A stretch of DNA of 5,726 nt from CAJUPY01 sp051871275 (GCA_051871275.1 JBJECR010000148.1:1-5726); one strand, 5' to 3'. Counted from the stretch's first letter, positions 1-5,726 are shown. Notes: generated from the sequence alone by a model not told the origin. Made by a program: numbers and translations.

Positions 1-59
1 TGTGTCAATTATTTAAATATTTTTTTTGAAGGACAAAGTGTCAAACTCCCGAATTTGAA

Positions 60-67
60 TAATTTTG
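60..67 (+). promoter_or_regulatory. Possible Bacteroidota -7 box upstream of a hairpin pair
   Basis: The sequence TAATTTTG matches the Bacteroidota -7 consensus TAnnTTTG. It would start a transcript near 70-72, just before the hairpin at 74-94. No TTG is present at the usual -33 distance (38-40 reads GTG), so the promoter is incomplete. In AT-rich DNA such an octamer can occur by chance. No coding region follows it before the terminator-like hairpin at 114-150. Confidence 0.3.
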
Positions 68-73
68 CACCAC

Positions 74-94
74 GCAAGTTTCAAACAAACTTGC
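74..94 (+). other. Short perfect hairpin in the upstream non-coding region
   Basis: GCAAGTTT (74-81) and AAACTTGC (87-94) are exact reverse complements, separated by the 5-nt loop CAAAC. The 8-bp stem is not followed by a U-tract on either strand, so it does not look like an intrinsic terminator. It could be an RNA structural element, such as the 5' stem of a small RNA, or an operator. Its role is unknown. Confidence 0.5.
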
Positions 95-113
95 AGCAAA
101 ACATAACACCCTT

Positions 114-150
114 AAAAATTGGCAAAGTCGCATAGATTTTGCCAATTTTT
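114..150. terminator. Bidirectional intrinsic terminator-like hairpin
   Basis: AAAAATTGGCAAA (114-126) and TTTGCCAATTTTT (138-150) are perfect 13-bp reverse complements around an 11-nt loop. The left arm begins with five A and the right arm ends with five T, so RNA from either strand would form a stem with a core around GGC/GCC that ends in a U-run. That is the usual form of a bidirectional rho-independent terminator. On the + strand it could end a transcript from before the window or from a start near 70. It also insulates the promoter at 172-201 from upstream transcription. No gene ending here is visible in the window. Confidence 0.75.
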
Positions 151-171
151 ACATTTATAGCACTTTTTTTA

Positions 172-201
172 TTGCCTATTGAAACTAAAGTAGTAACTTT
201 G
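172..201 (+). promoter_or_regulatory. Bacteroidota-type promoter for the nfnA operon
   Basis: TTG at 172-174 is followed, after 19 nt, by TAACTTTG at 194-201. This matches the Bacteroidota housekeeping sigma pattern (TTG at -33, TAnnTTTG at -7) in both sequence and spacing. Transcription would begin near 204-207 and leave a leader of about 30 nt that is AT-rich and lacks a Shine-Dalgarno sequence, as expected for this phylum. The interrupted palindrome AAAGT-AGTA-ACTTT (187-200) overlaps the -7 box and might be an operator. The promoter should serve the four-gene cluster 237-4447. Confidence 0.75.
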
Positions 202-236
202 CTCATTAATTATAATAATAAGTTATAGACTGAGAC

Positions 237-1031
237 ATGAACAAAATAGTTGAGAAAGAATATTTCTCGGAAAAAGTAGTGAAATTAGTGGTGGAAGCAC
301 CGCTGATTGCTCGTTCTCGCCGTCCGGGTCACTTTGTGATAGTGATTTGCGGCGAAAAAGGTGAAAGAATACCTCTCACCATAGCAGATGCAGATACGGA
401 AAAAGGAACTATCACCCTTGTGGTGCAAGCCGTTGGCGATTCCACAACAAAGATTTGCGCACTCAATGCAGGTGACTACCTTGACGACGTTGTAGGTCCA
501 CTGGGACGTGCCACAAAAATAGAAAAATACGGCACTGTGGTTTGCTCCGGCGGCGGTGTGGGCGTTGCTCCCCTCCTCCCTATCATTAAAGCTATGAAAG
601 AAGCCGGTAACCGCGTGATTTCCGTGCTCGCAGCACGAACAAAAGAACTTATCATCCTTGAAGAACAAGTTCGCAAGTATTCAGACGAAGTCATAATTAT
701 GACAGACGACGGAAGCTACGGCAATAAAGGACTTGTCACACAAGGAGTTGAAAGCGTAATTCTCCGCGAGAAAGTAGATCATGCCGTTACTATCGGTCCG
801 GCTATAATGATGAAATTCGTCTCCGAACTCACCAAGAAATACTCTGTGCCTACAATCTGCTCACTGAACACTATTATGGTGGACGGAACAGGTATGTGCG
901 GTGCTTGCCGCGTCACTGTTGACGGCAAAACAAAATTCGTGTGCGTTGACGGACCGGAATTTGATGCACACAAAGTGGATTTCAACGAAATGATGATGCG
1001 TCTTAAAGCATATAACCCTATTATCAGATAA
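237..1031 (+). CDS. nfnA: NfnA-like ferredoxin/NAD(P)H oxidoreductase, FAD and [2Fe-2S] subunit
   Basis: A 264-residue cytoplasmic protein of the PyrK/ferredoxin-NADP reductase-like family (sulfide/dihydroorotate dehydrogenase-like FAD/NAD-binding proteins). Residues 1-90 form the FAD-binding barrel, with the flavin motif R44-x-P-L-T48. Residues 100-210 form the nucleotide-binding domain, with SGGGVGVAP (104-112) and DDGSYG (157-162). At the C-terminus, D216, C221, C224 and C236 follow the PyrK pattern C-x4-C-x2-C-x11-C, but with Asp in place of the first Cys. Characterised NfnA proteins bind their [2Fe-2S] cluster with one Asp and three Cys, so this favours NfnA over PyrK. With the next gene it should form a flavin complex that moves electrons between reduced ferredoxin, NAD(H) and NADP(H), possibly by electron bifurcation (inferred from family). 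An in-frame TGA at 231-233 rules out an earlier start. A sulfide dehydrogenase (SudB) or another Nfn-like role cannot be excluded. Confidence 0.85.
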   Translation: MNKIVEKEYFSEKVVKLVVEAPLIARSRRPGHFVIVICGEKGERIPLTIADADTEKGTITLVVQAVGDSTTKICALNAGDYLDDVVGPLGRATKIEKYGTVVCSGGGVGVAPLLPIIKAMKEAGNRVISVLAARTKELIILEEQVRKYSDEVIIMTDDGSYGNKGLVTQGVESVILREKVDHAVTIGPAIMMKFVSELTKKYSVPTICSLNTIMVDGTGMCGACRVTVDGKTKFVCVDGPEFDAHKVDFNEMMMRLKAYNPIIR

Positions 1032-1037
1032 TAAACT

Positions 1038-2486
1038 ATGCCTACTATATCACCTCGCGATGCACAGTGGCGTGAAGAACTCCGTGCATCAATGACAGCT
1101 AAAGAACGTACCGCCATTCCTCGTGCTAAAATGACGGAACTTGACCCTAACTACCGCATTACGTGCAATGAGGAAGTAAATCAGGGACTTACAAAAGAAC
1201 AGGCACTCGTGGAAGCACGTCGCTGCCTGGACTGCCCGGATCCGCAATGTATGACCGGCTGCCCCGTGGCTATCAATATCCCCGGATTTATCAAAAATAT
1301 TGAACGAGGAGAGTTTGCACAAGCTACTGCCGTGCTGAAAGAAACAAGTGCACTCCCTGCCGTTTGCGGTAGAGTATGCCCTCAGGAACGCCAGTGCGAA
1401 TCCAAGTGCATCTACAACAAAATGAAACGCGAACCGGTGGCTATCGGCTATCTGGAACGCTTTGCAGCAGACTATTCACGCACATCAGGCGAAAAAGCGG
1501 CTCCTCAGCAGATAAGCCCGAACGGAAAAAAAGTGGCTGTGATAGGCTCCGGACCTGCCGGACTGTCTTTTGCCGGTGACATGATAAAACGCGGCTATGA
1601 AGTGACCGTATTTGAGGCACTTCACCAGATTGGCGGCGTGCTGAAATACGGTATTCCGGAATTTCGATTGCCAAACGCTGTGGTTGACGTGGAAATAGAA
1701 TCACTCCGCAGCTTGGGCGTGAAATTTGTGAAAGACTGCGTTGTGGGCAAAACACTCAGCTACGACGACCTTATCAGCGAAGGCTTTAACGGCATTTTCG
1801 TGGCTTCCGGTGCAGGACTGCCGCGATTTATGGGCATCAAGGGCGAAAACCTCATAGGCGTGATGTCCTCAAACGAATACCTCACCCGCATAAACCTTAT
1901 GGGTGCAGGACACGAAGGATGGGACACTCCGGTGCTTAAAGGCAAACGCATCGCTGTGATTGGCGGTGGAAACACGGCTATGGACTCCGTCCGCACTGCA
2001 CGACGTATGGGTGCTGAAACGGCAATGATAGTCTATCGCCGCAGCGAAGCGGAAATGCCCGCACGTCTGGAAGAAGTTCGCCACGCAAAAGAAGAAGGCG
2101 TGACATTTATGACACTCTGCAACCCTATCGAATACCTCGGCGATGAAAACGGACATGTTCGCACTATGCGTGTGCAACGCATAGAACTCGGCGAACCTGA
2201 CGCTTCCGGACGTCGCTCCCCTGTGGCTATTGAAGGTGCTATAGATGAGATAGACGTGGATATCGTAATCGTGAGCGTGGGTGTGTCACCAAATCCGCTT
2301 ATCCCGAACTCTGTGGAAGGACTTGACATTTCACCTAAAGGCACTATCGTGGTGAGCGAAGCACTGGAATCCTCTATCCCTATGCTCTTTGCCGGTGGCG
2401 ATATCGTACGCGGCGGTGCTACCGTGATTCTCGCTATGGGCGACGGACGCAAGGCTGCAGCGGCAATGCACGAAAAACTTTCATAA
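1038..2486 (+). CDS. nfnB: NfnB-like NADPH-dependent oxidoreductase (glutamate synthase small-chain family)
   Basis: A 482-residue homologue of the glutamate synthase small chain, commonly annotated as NADPH-dependent glutamate synthase (GltA/GltD), and the usual partner of NfnA. The N-terminal iron-sulfur domain has eight cysteines in two sets (C63, C66, C71, C75 and C110, C114, C120, C124), enough for two [4Fe-4S] clusters. An FAD-binding Rossmann motif is at 168-175 (VIGSGPAG). A second nucleotide-binding motif is at 307-316 (VIGGGNTAMD), followed by YRRSEAEMPA (333-342), typical of NADPH sites in this family. The FAD-contacting tail is at AGGD (452-455). No glutamate synthase large subunit lies nearby. 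The adjacent PyrK-like gene, only 6 nt upstream, points to an NfnAB complex (reduced ferredoxin + NADH to 2 NADPH, reversible) rather than glutamate synthesis. Sulfide dehydrogenase SudA is the main alternative. The length is normal and all key motifs are present. Confidence 0.85.
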   Translation: MPTISPRDAQWREELRASMTAKERTAIPRAKMTELDPNYRITCNEEVNQGLTKEQALVEARRCLDCPDPQCMTGCPVAINIPGFIKNIERGEFAQATAVLKETSALPAVCGRVCPQERQCESKCIYNKMKREPVAIGYLERFAADYSRTSGEKAAPQQISPNGKKVAVIGSGPAGLSFAGDMIKRGYEVTVFEALHQIGGVLKYGIPEFRLPNAVVDVEIESLRSLGVKFVKDCVVGKTLSYDDLISEGFNGIFVASGAGLPRFMGIKGENLIGVMSSNEYLTRINLMGAGHEGWDTPVLKGKRIAVIGGGNTAMDSVRTARRMGAETAMIVYRRSEAEMPARLEEVRHAKEEGVTFMTLCNPIEYLGDENGHVRTMRVQRIELGEPDASGRRSPVAIEGAIDEIDVDIVIVSVGVSPNPLIPNSVEGLDISPKGTIVVSEALESSIPMLFAGGDIVRGGATVILAMGDGRKAAAAMHEKLS

Positions 2487-2488
2487 GC

Positions 2489-3232
2489 ATGCCAACAGAA
2501 ACAGATGACATAGAAAGCATTTTTAATGAGGCGGACGCTCTGATTGACTCAGGCGACCCCTCAGGCTACGGACTTCTCGGCGAAGCTCATTACCTCCAGG
2601 CAGACTACGATGATGCCACAGTGGCACTCGAAAAAGGTATTGAGCTCGGCGATGCCCGTTCTATGTACAATATGGCTCTGATGTGCTACTACGGCTACGT
2701 TGACAACAACAAATACGACTGGTACGATGCGGAACGGTTCATGGAAATGTGCTTCAAAAAAGGAGGTAACTATGCCGTGGAAGCAGCTATATGGCTTGGA
2801 GAATATTTTCTGGACTCTACGGAAGGCGATGACCCGGAATTCGGCGTCGATTACCTCAAGTATGCCGCAGAGCGTGACAGTGTCCGTGCCTGTGCTATCC
2901 TTGCCGACCACTTTTTCACACTCGCGGAAGGCAAAGAATTTGAAGACGAAGAACTAAACGACACGGCTTTCAAATTTCAGCAGAAAGCCTACGAACTGGA
3001 CCCGCACGAACAGTCTTACAACTACGGATATATGTTCTATTTCGGTGTAGGAACACCGGAAAACACCCGACTCGCACTCAAACTTTACGAGGAAGACTAC
3101 GAATTCGGTCACTACGAAGGTGCTGAAGCTCTCGCAGAACATTACACGGAAGCCGGCATGGACAAAGACGCCAAATTCTGGAAAGAAAAAGCCGTCAAAG
3201 CAAAGCAAAAAAGACTTGAACAAGACAACTGA
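2489..3232 (+). CDS. Sel1/TPR-like repeat protein, function unknown
   Basis: A 247-residue, strongly acidic, cytoplasmic-looking protein with no signal peptide or membrane segment. It appears to consist almost entirely of helical-pair repeats of the Sel1/TPR type, about six units beginning near residues 27, 57, 95, 132, 175 and 211. Sel1-like hallmarks are a small residue in the first helix, a Gly/Tyr turn (YYGYV near 67-71, YFGVGTPENTRLALKLYEE at 184-202) and a second helix ending in an Ala- or Tyr-rich segment. The C-terminus (232-243) turns basic (Lys/Arg-rich). The family acts in protein-protein contacts. No catalytic motif is seen. It starts 2 nt after nfnB stops, so it is almost certainly co-transcribed and perhaps translationally coupled. 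That could mean it helps assemble or regulate the Nfn complex, but this is inference only. Confidence 0.8.
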   Translation: MPTETDDIESIFNEADALIDSGDPSGYGLLGEAHYLQADYDDATVALEKGIELGDARSMYNMALMCYYGYVDNNKYDWYDAERFMEMCFKKGGNYAVEAAIWLGEYFLDSTEGDDPEFGVDYLKYAAERDSVRACAILADHFFTLAEGKEFEDEELNDTAFKFQQKAYELDPHEQSYNYGYMFYFGVGTPENTRLALKLYEEDYEFGHYEGAEALAEHYTEAGMDKDAKFWKEKAVKAKQKRLEQDN

Positions 3233-3253
3233 TACTCAAAATCAAATTTCTTT

Positions 3254-4447
3254 ATGAAACTTACCATTGAAGAAATCTACAAAGCACAAGAAGTATTAAA
3301 AGACGTGGCTCGCCACCCTAAATTAGTACCTACATCAATCCGTGAAGACGCAACAGTCTATCTCAAACCGGAATGTCTGCAGCTCACAGGCTCATTCAAA
3401 CTCCGCGGTGCTTACTACAAAATTTCGCAACTCACTCCGGAAGAAAAAAGTCGCGGTGTGATAGCATGTTCTGCCGGAAACCATGCCCAAGGTGTGGCTC
3501 TCGGTGCCACAAGAAACGGCATCAAATCACTCATCTGCCTTCCTGCCGGTGCACCAATCTCCAAAGTGGAAGCCACAAAGCGTTTTGGTGCGGAAGTATG
3601 CCTTGTAAACGGAGTATATGACGATGCTTACGCAAAAGCCATAGAACTCCGCGACAAACACGGCTACACTTTCGTTCACCCCTTCGACGACCCCCTCGTG
3701 ATTGCCGGACAAGGAACTATCGGACTTGAAATCCTCCAAGAGCTGCCGAATGCAGACATCCTTGTGGTGCCTATCGGCGGTGGCGGACTTATCTCCGGTG
3801 TGGCATTCGCAGCAAAATCTCTGAACCCGAAAATAAAAGTCTATGGCGTGCAAGCCGACGGTGCACCCTCTATGGCAAGCAGCCTGAACTATCACCGAAT
3901 TATCCACCTGAACAGCGTAAGCACCATTGCAGACGGAATTGCCGTGAAAGAGCCCGGAATGAACACTTTTGACCTCTGCAACAGATATGTTGACGGAGTT
4001 GTCACTGTGAGCGACGACGAAATAGCGGCAGCCATTCTGAACCTTATAGAAAAGCAGAAACTCGTGGCAGAAGGTGCCGGAGCCGTATCCGTGGCAGCAG
4101 TGATGTTTGACAAAATTCCTGCCATAAAAGGCAAAAAAGCTGTTTGCCTCGTTTCCGGCGGAAATATAGACGTGAACATCCTCAGCCGCGTGATAAACCG
4201 CGGACTCAACGTTGGCGGACGACTTTCCACACTCGCAATAAACCTTGCAGACAAGCCCGGACAGCTCTCCGGTGTATGCAACGTGATTGCACAGCTCGGA
4301 GGAAACGTAATCTCCGTCATTCACGACCGCATGGACTCCAACACCATCAACGGCTGCACAATCCGCATAGAACTTGAAACCCGAAATGCAGAACACATCT
4401 CGGAAATCAAACGCGGACTCACAGAGCAAGGCTACGGAGTGCTTTAA
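3254..4447 (+). CDS. ilvA: Threonine ammonia-lyase (threonine dehydratase), short form with one ACT domain
   Basis: A 397-residue PLP enzyme converting L-threonine to 2-oxobutanoate and ammonia, the first committed step of isoleucine synthesis. Fold type II hallmarks are present: GSFKLRGA (46-53) with the PLP-binding K49, SAGNHAQG (73-80) contacting substrate and PLP, the glycine loop GGGGLISG (175-182) for the PLP phosphate, and SGGN (301-304). A single C-terminal ACT-like domain runs from about 325 to 397 (SxLAINLADKPGQL...). The protein is shorter than the roughly 514-residue E. coli IlvA with its two-part regulatory region, and resembles the approximately 400-residue forms common in anaerobes. 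The ACT domain suggests allosteric control by an amino acid, but which one cannot be read here. A catabolic (TdcB-like) role is possible; catabolic TdcB of E. coli lacks an ACT domain. The gene follows the Sel1 gene by 21 nt with no promoter box in the gap. Confidence 0.9.
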   Translation: MKLTIEEIYKAQEVLKDVARHPKLVPTSIREDATVYLKPECLQLTGSFKLRGAYYKISQLTPEEKSRGVIACSAGNHAQGVALGATRNGIKSLICLPAGAPISKVEATKRFGAEVCLVNGVYDDAYAKAIELRDKHGYTFVHPFDDPLVIAGQGTIGLEILQELPNADILVVPIGGGGLISGVAFAAKSLNPKIKVYGVQADGAPSMASSLNYHRIIHLNSVSTIADGIAVKEPGMNTFDLCNRYVDGVVTVSDDEIAAAILNLIEKQKLVAEGAGAVSVAAVMFDKIPAIKGKKAVCLVSGGNIDVNILSRVINRGLNVGGRLSTLAINLADKPGQLSGVCNVIAQLGGNVISVIHDRMDSNTINGCTIRIELETRNAEHISEIKRGLTEQGYGVL

Positions 4448-4458
4448 GGAGAAAAACT

Positions 4459-4521
4459 GCTAAAATAGCTAAAATAGCTAAAATAGCTAAAGTAGCTATA
4501 ATAGCCAAATTAGCTATCTCA
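4459..4521. repeat. Decaying 9-bp tandem repeat with spaced TAGCTA palindromes
   Basis: Seven tandem 9-bp units start 11 nt after the ilvA stop. Units 1-3 are identical (GCTAAAATA, 4459-4485). Units 4-7 then diverge progressively: GCTAAAGTA, GCTATAATA, GCCAAATTA, GCTATCTCA. Each unit junction makes the self-complementary hexamer TAGCTA (4466, 4475, 4484, 4493 and 4511, with a variant TAGCCA at 4502), so the palindromes fall every 9 bp. In RNA, neighbouring hexamers can pair as 6-bp stems with 3-nt loops. The array may be slippage-generated simple sequence, a weak 3' end structure for the operon mRNA, or a protein-binding array. No conventional terminator follows ilvA. Confidence 0.85.
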
Positions 4522-4553
4522 GCAAAAAATATCGCCATGTTACAAAAAATTAA

Positions 4554-4565
4554 GGAAAATTTTCC
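4554..4565. promoter_or_regulatory. 12-bp perfect palindrome upstream of the gap promoter
   Basis: GGAAAATTTTCC is a perfect palindrome centred about 50 bp upstream of the predicted gap transcription start. That position suits an activator site or an A-tract that bends DNA and contacts RNA polymerase. The match is exact, but no known Bacteroidota regulator is recognised from it, and AAAATTTT is common in AT-rich spacers. Confidence 0.35.
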
Positions 4566-4598
4566 ACAATCATTATATGTGCATTAAAAAAAAATTTG

Positions 4599-4606
4599 TA
4601 ACTTTG
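4599..4606 (+). promoter_or_regulatory. -7 promoter box of gap
   Basis: TAACTTTG matches the Bacteroidota -7 consensus TAnnTTTG and is identical to the box at 194-201, with the surrounding 10-mer GTAACTTTGC also shared. At the -33 distance the sequence is ATG (4577-4579) instead of TTG, a weak match. An A-run followed by TTTG lies directly upstream of the box. Transcription would start near 4609-4612, giving a leader of about 95 nt before gap. Confidence 0.7.
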
Positions 4607-4608
4607 CG

Positions 4609-4704
4609 GTGAAAAACAAAGGCACATTAGTGCAACAAGTTAAGAGATTGAAAATTAAACAAATATTATATTAATCAAATTAACAAAACAACTGTATTAC
4701 AATC
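4609..4704 (+). other. A-rich 5' leader of gap
   Basis: This stretch from the predicted start to the gap ATG is rich in A and T and has no Shine-Dalgarno sequence. Bacteroidota ribosomes generally use unstructured A-rich leaders instead, and this one fits a highly translated gene. A small hairpin lies near its 5' end (GCAC 4622-4625, GTGC 4630-4633, loop ATTA), perhaps protecting the mRNA end. An AT-only inverted repeat TTAAT-CAA-ATTAA lies at 4671-4683. No riboswitch is recognised. Confidence 0.45.
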
Positions 4705-5726
4705 ATGACAAAAGTAGCAATTAACGGTTTCGGCCGTATCGGTCGTCTCGCTTTCCGCCAGATGTTTGAAGCAGAAGGTTATGAAGTAGTTGCAATCAAC
4801 GACTTGACAAGCCCAAAAATGCTTGCACACCTCTTGAAATACGACACTGCACAAGGCGGTTTCGCAGGCAAATTCGGTGAAAACAAACACACTGTTGAAG
4901 CAACAGATAACTCTATCATCGTTGACGGTCAAGAAATCACTATCTACGCTAAGCCTAACGCAGCTGAACTTCCTTGGGGAGAACTCGGCGTTGACGTAGT
5001 TCTTGAATGTACAGGTTTCTACACTTCTAAGGAAAAAGCTCAAGCTCACATCCAGGCCGGTGCTCGCAAAGTTGTTATCTCTGCTCCTGCTGGTAATGAC
5101 CTCCCAACTATCGTTTACAACGTTAACCACAAAACTCTCAAACCGGAAGACAACGTAATCTCTGCTGCTTCTTGCACAACTAACTGCTTGGCTCCTATGG
5201 CTGCAGCTCTCCACGCTTACGCTCCTATCCAGAGTGGTATTATGTCAACTATCCACGCTTACACTGGCGACCAGATGATTCTTGACGGTCCACAGCGTAA
5301 AGGCGACCTCCGTCGTTCTCGTGCAGGTGCTCAGAACATCGTTCCTAACTCAACAGGTGCTGCTAAAGCTATCGGTCTCGTTATTCCGGAACTTAACGGC
5401 AAACTCATCGGTTCTGCACAGCGCGTTCCTACTCCAACAGGTTCTACTACTATCCTCGTTGCTGTTGTTAAGGGCAAAGACATCACTAAAGAAGGTATCA
5501 ACGCTGCTATGAAAGCTGCTTCTAACGAATCTTTCGGTTACACTGAAGACCAAATCGTTTCTTCTGATATCATCGGTATGAAGTTCGGCTCTCTCTTCGA
5601 CGCTACTCAGACTATGGTTGCTAAGATTGACGATGATACTTACCAAGTACAAGTTGTTTCTTGGTACGACAACGAAAACTCTTACACTTCTCAGATGGTT
5701 CGTACTATCAAGTACTTCTCTGAAAT
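4705..5726 (+). CDS. gap: Type I glyceraldehyde-3-phosphate dehydrogenase, 3' end cut by window edge
   Basis: An open frame of 340 codons plus two bases runs off the window. GAPDH is usually about 335-340 residues, so at most a few codons should be missing. The enzyme oxidatively phosphorylates glyceraldehyde 3-phosphate to 1,3-bisphosphoglycerate with NAD+ in cytoplasmic glycolysis. The start is NGFGRIGR (7-14), the Rossmann NAD motif. D33 in AIND lies where an Asp contacts the adenosine ribose in NAD-specific enzymes and so favours NAD over NADP. The active site SCTTNC (156-161) carries the nucleophile C157. The general base is H184 in STIHAYTGDQ, 27 residues later as in classical GAPDH. 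T187 and R240 (QRVPTPTGS) are phosphate-site residues. WYDNE near the end is the usual C-terminal signature. Codons are strongly biased to GCT, ACT, TCT, GTT and CGT, unlike the upstream genes, which suggests high expression. The gene has its own promoter. Confidence 0.95.
   Translation, partial: MTKVAINGFGRIGRLAFRQMFEAEGYEVVAINDLTSPKMLAHLLKYDTAQGGFAGKFGENKHTVEATDNSIIVDGQEITIYAKPNAAELPWGELGVDVVLECTGFYTSKEKAQAHIQAGARKVVISAPAGNDLPTIVYNVNHKTLKPEDNVISAASCTTNCLAPMAAALHAYAPIQSGIMSTIHAYTGDQMILDGPQRKGDLRRSRAGAQNIVPNSTGAAKAIGLVIPELNGKLIGSAQRVPTPTGSTTILVAVVKGKDITKEGINAAMKAASNESFGYTEDQIVSSDIIGMKFGSLFDATQTMVAKIDDDTYQVQVVSWYDNENSYTSQMVRTIKYFSE

Noticed and set aside
1..59. Possible end of an upstream gene or a mobile element edge; the heptamer GTGTCAA occurs at 2-8 and 38-44.
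   Set aside because: No coding frame of any quality runs in from the window edge, and a 7-bp direct repeat in AT-rich DNA is not enough to support an attachment site or insertion.
1038..2486. Annotation as a true glutamate synthase.
   Set aside because: No large glutamate synthase subunit is present, and the partner gene directly upstream is the NfnA-type flavoprotein, so the electron-transfer role is better supported.
3527..4429. 300-codon open frame on the - strand opposite ilvA.
   Set aside because: It lies wholly within a clear threonine ammonia-lyase gene. The translation is Cys/His/Val-rich low-quality sequence with no recognisable motif, so it is a shadow of the codon bias.
4378..4587. 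Open frame through the 9-bp repeat, encoding an Ala-Lys-Ile repeat peptide that could extend IlvA by a -1 frameshift.
   Set aside because: There is no ATG, GTG or TTG start before the repeat and no slippery heptamer at the ilvA stop. A 9-bp repeat is automatically open in any frame whose first unit lacks a stop, so the open stretch is weak evidence. IlvA is already full length. The ATG at 4537 leaves only 16 codons.
4675..5214. 179-codon open frame on the - strand opposite the 5' part of gap.
   Set aside because: It is antisense to a highly conserved GAPDH coding region, its composition is shadow-like, and no promoter box faces it.

Overview
This window looks like ordinary chromosomal DNA from an anaerobic member of the Bacteroidales (Bacteroidota). 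Four things support that. Two upstream regions carry the -7 promoter box TAnnTTTG typical of this phylum, both as TAACTTTG. The start codons have no convincing Shine-Dalgarno sequences but AT-rich leaders instead. The spacers are strongly AT-rich next to more balanced genes. The gene content (NfnAB-type ferredoxin/NAD(P)H enzyme, short threonine ammonia-lyase, type I GAPDH) also fits. Genus cannot be assigned from what is visible. All five genes are on the + strand.

Layout. Positions 1-236 are non-coding: a possible -7 box (60-67), a short hairpin (74-94), a strong bidirectional terminator-like hairpin (114-150), and then a good Bacteroidota promoter (172-201). From 237 to 4447 runs a tightly packed probable operon of four genes: nfnA-like (237-1031), nfnB-like (1038-2486), a Sel1/TPR-repeat protein of unknown role (2489-3232), and threonine ammonia-lyase (3254-4447). 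The gaps are 6, 2 and 21 nt, with no internal promoter seen. Positions 4448-4704 are non-coding and hold a decaying 9-bp tandem repeat (4459-4521), a perfect 12-bp palindrome (4554-4565), a second TAACTTTG promoter box (4599-4606) and an A-rich leader of about 95 nt. The window ends inside gap, the glyceraldehyde-3-phosphate dehydrogenase gene (4705 to the window edge), within a few codons of its expected end.

How the genes work together. The first two genes would form a flavin/iron-sulfur complex that exchanges electrons between ferredoxin, NADH and NADPH. IlvA makes 2-oxobutanoate for isoleucine, and later steps of that pathway consume NADPH, so a link through NADPH supply is possible but is inference. 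The Sel1-repeat protein may be an interaction scaffold. gap is a separate, highly expressed glycolytic gene, as shown by its own promoter and its strongly biased codon use.

I found no mobile element, CRISPR array, tRNA or rRNA, and no clear sign of a new multi-gene system. The points most worth a second look are a possible small RNA at about 70-150, the 9-bp repeat carrying regularly spaced TAGCTA palindromes, and the palindrome upstream of the gap promoter.
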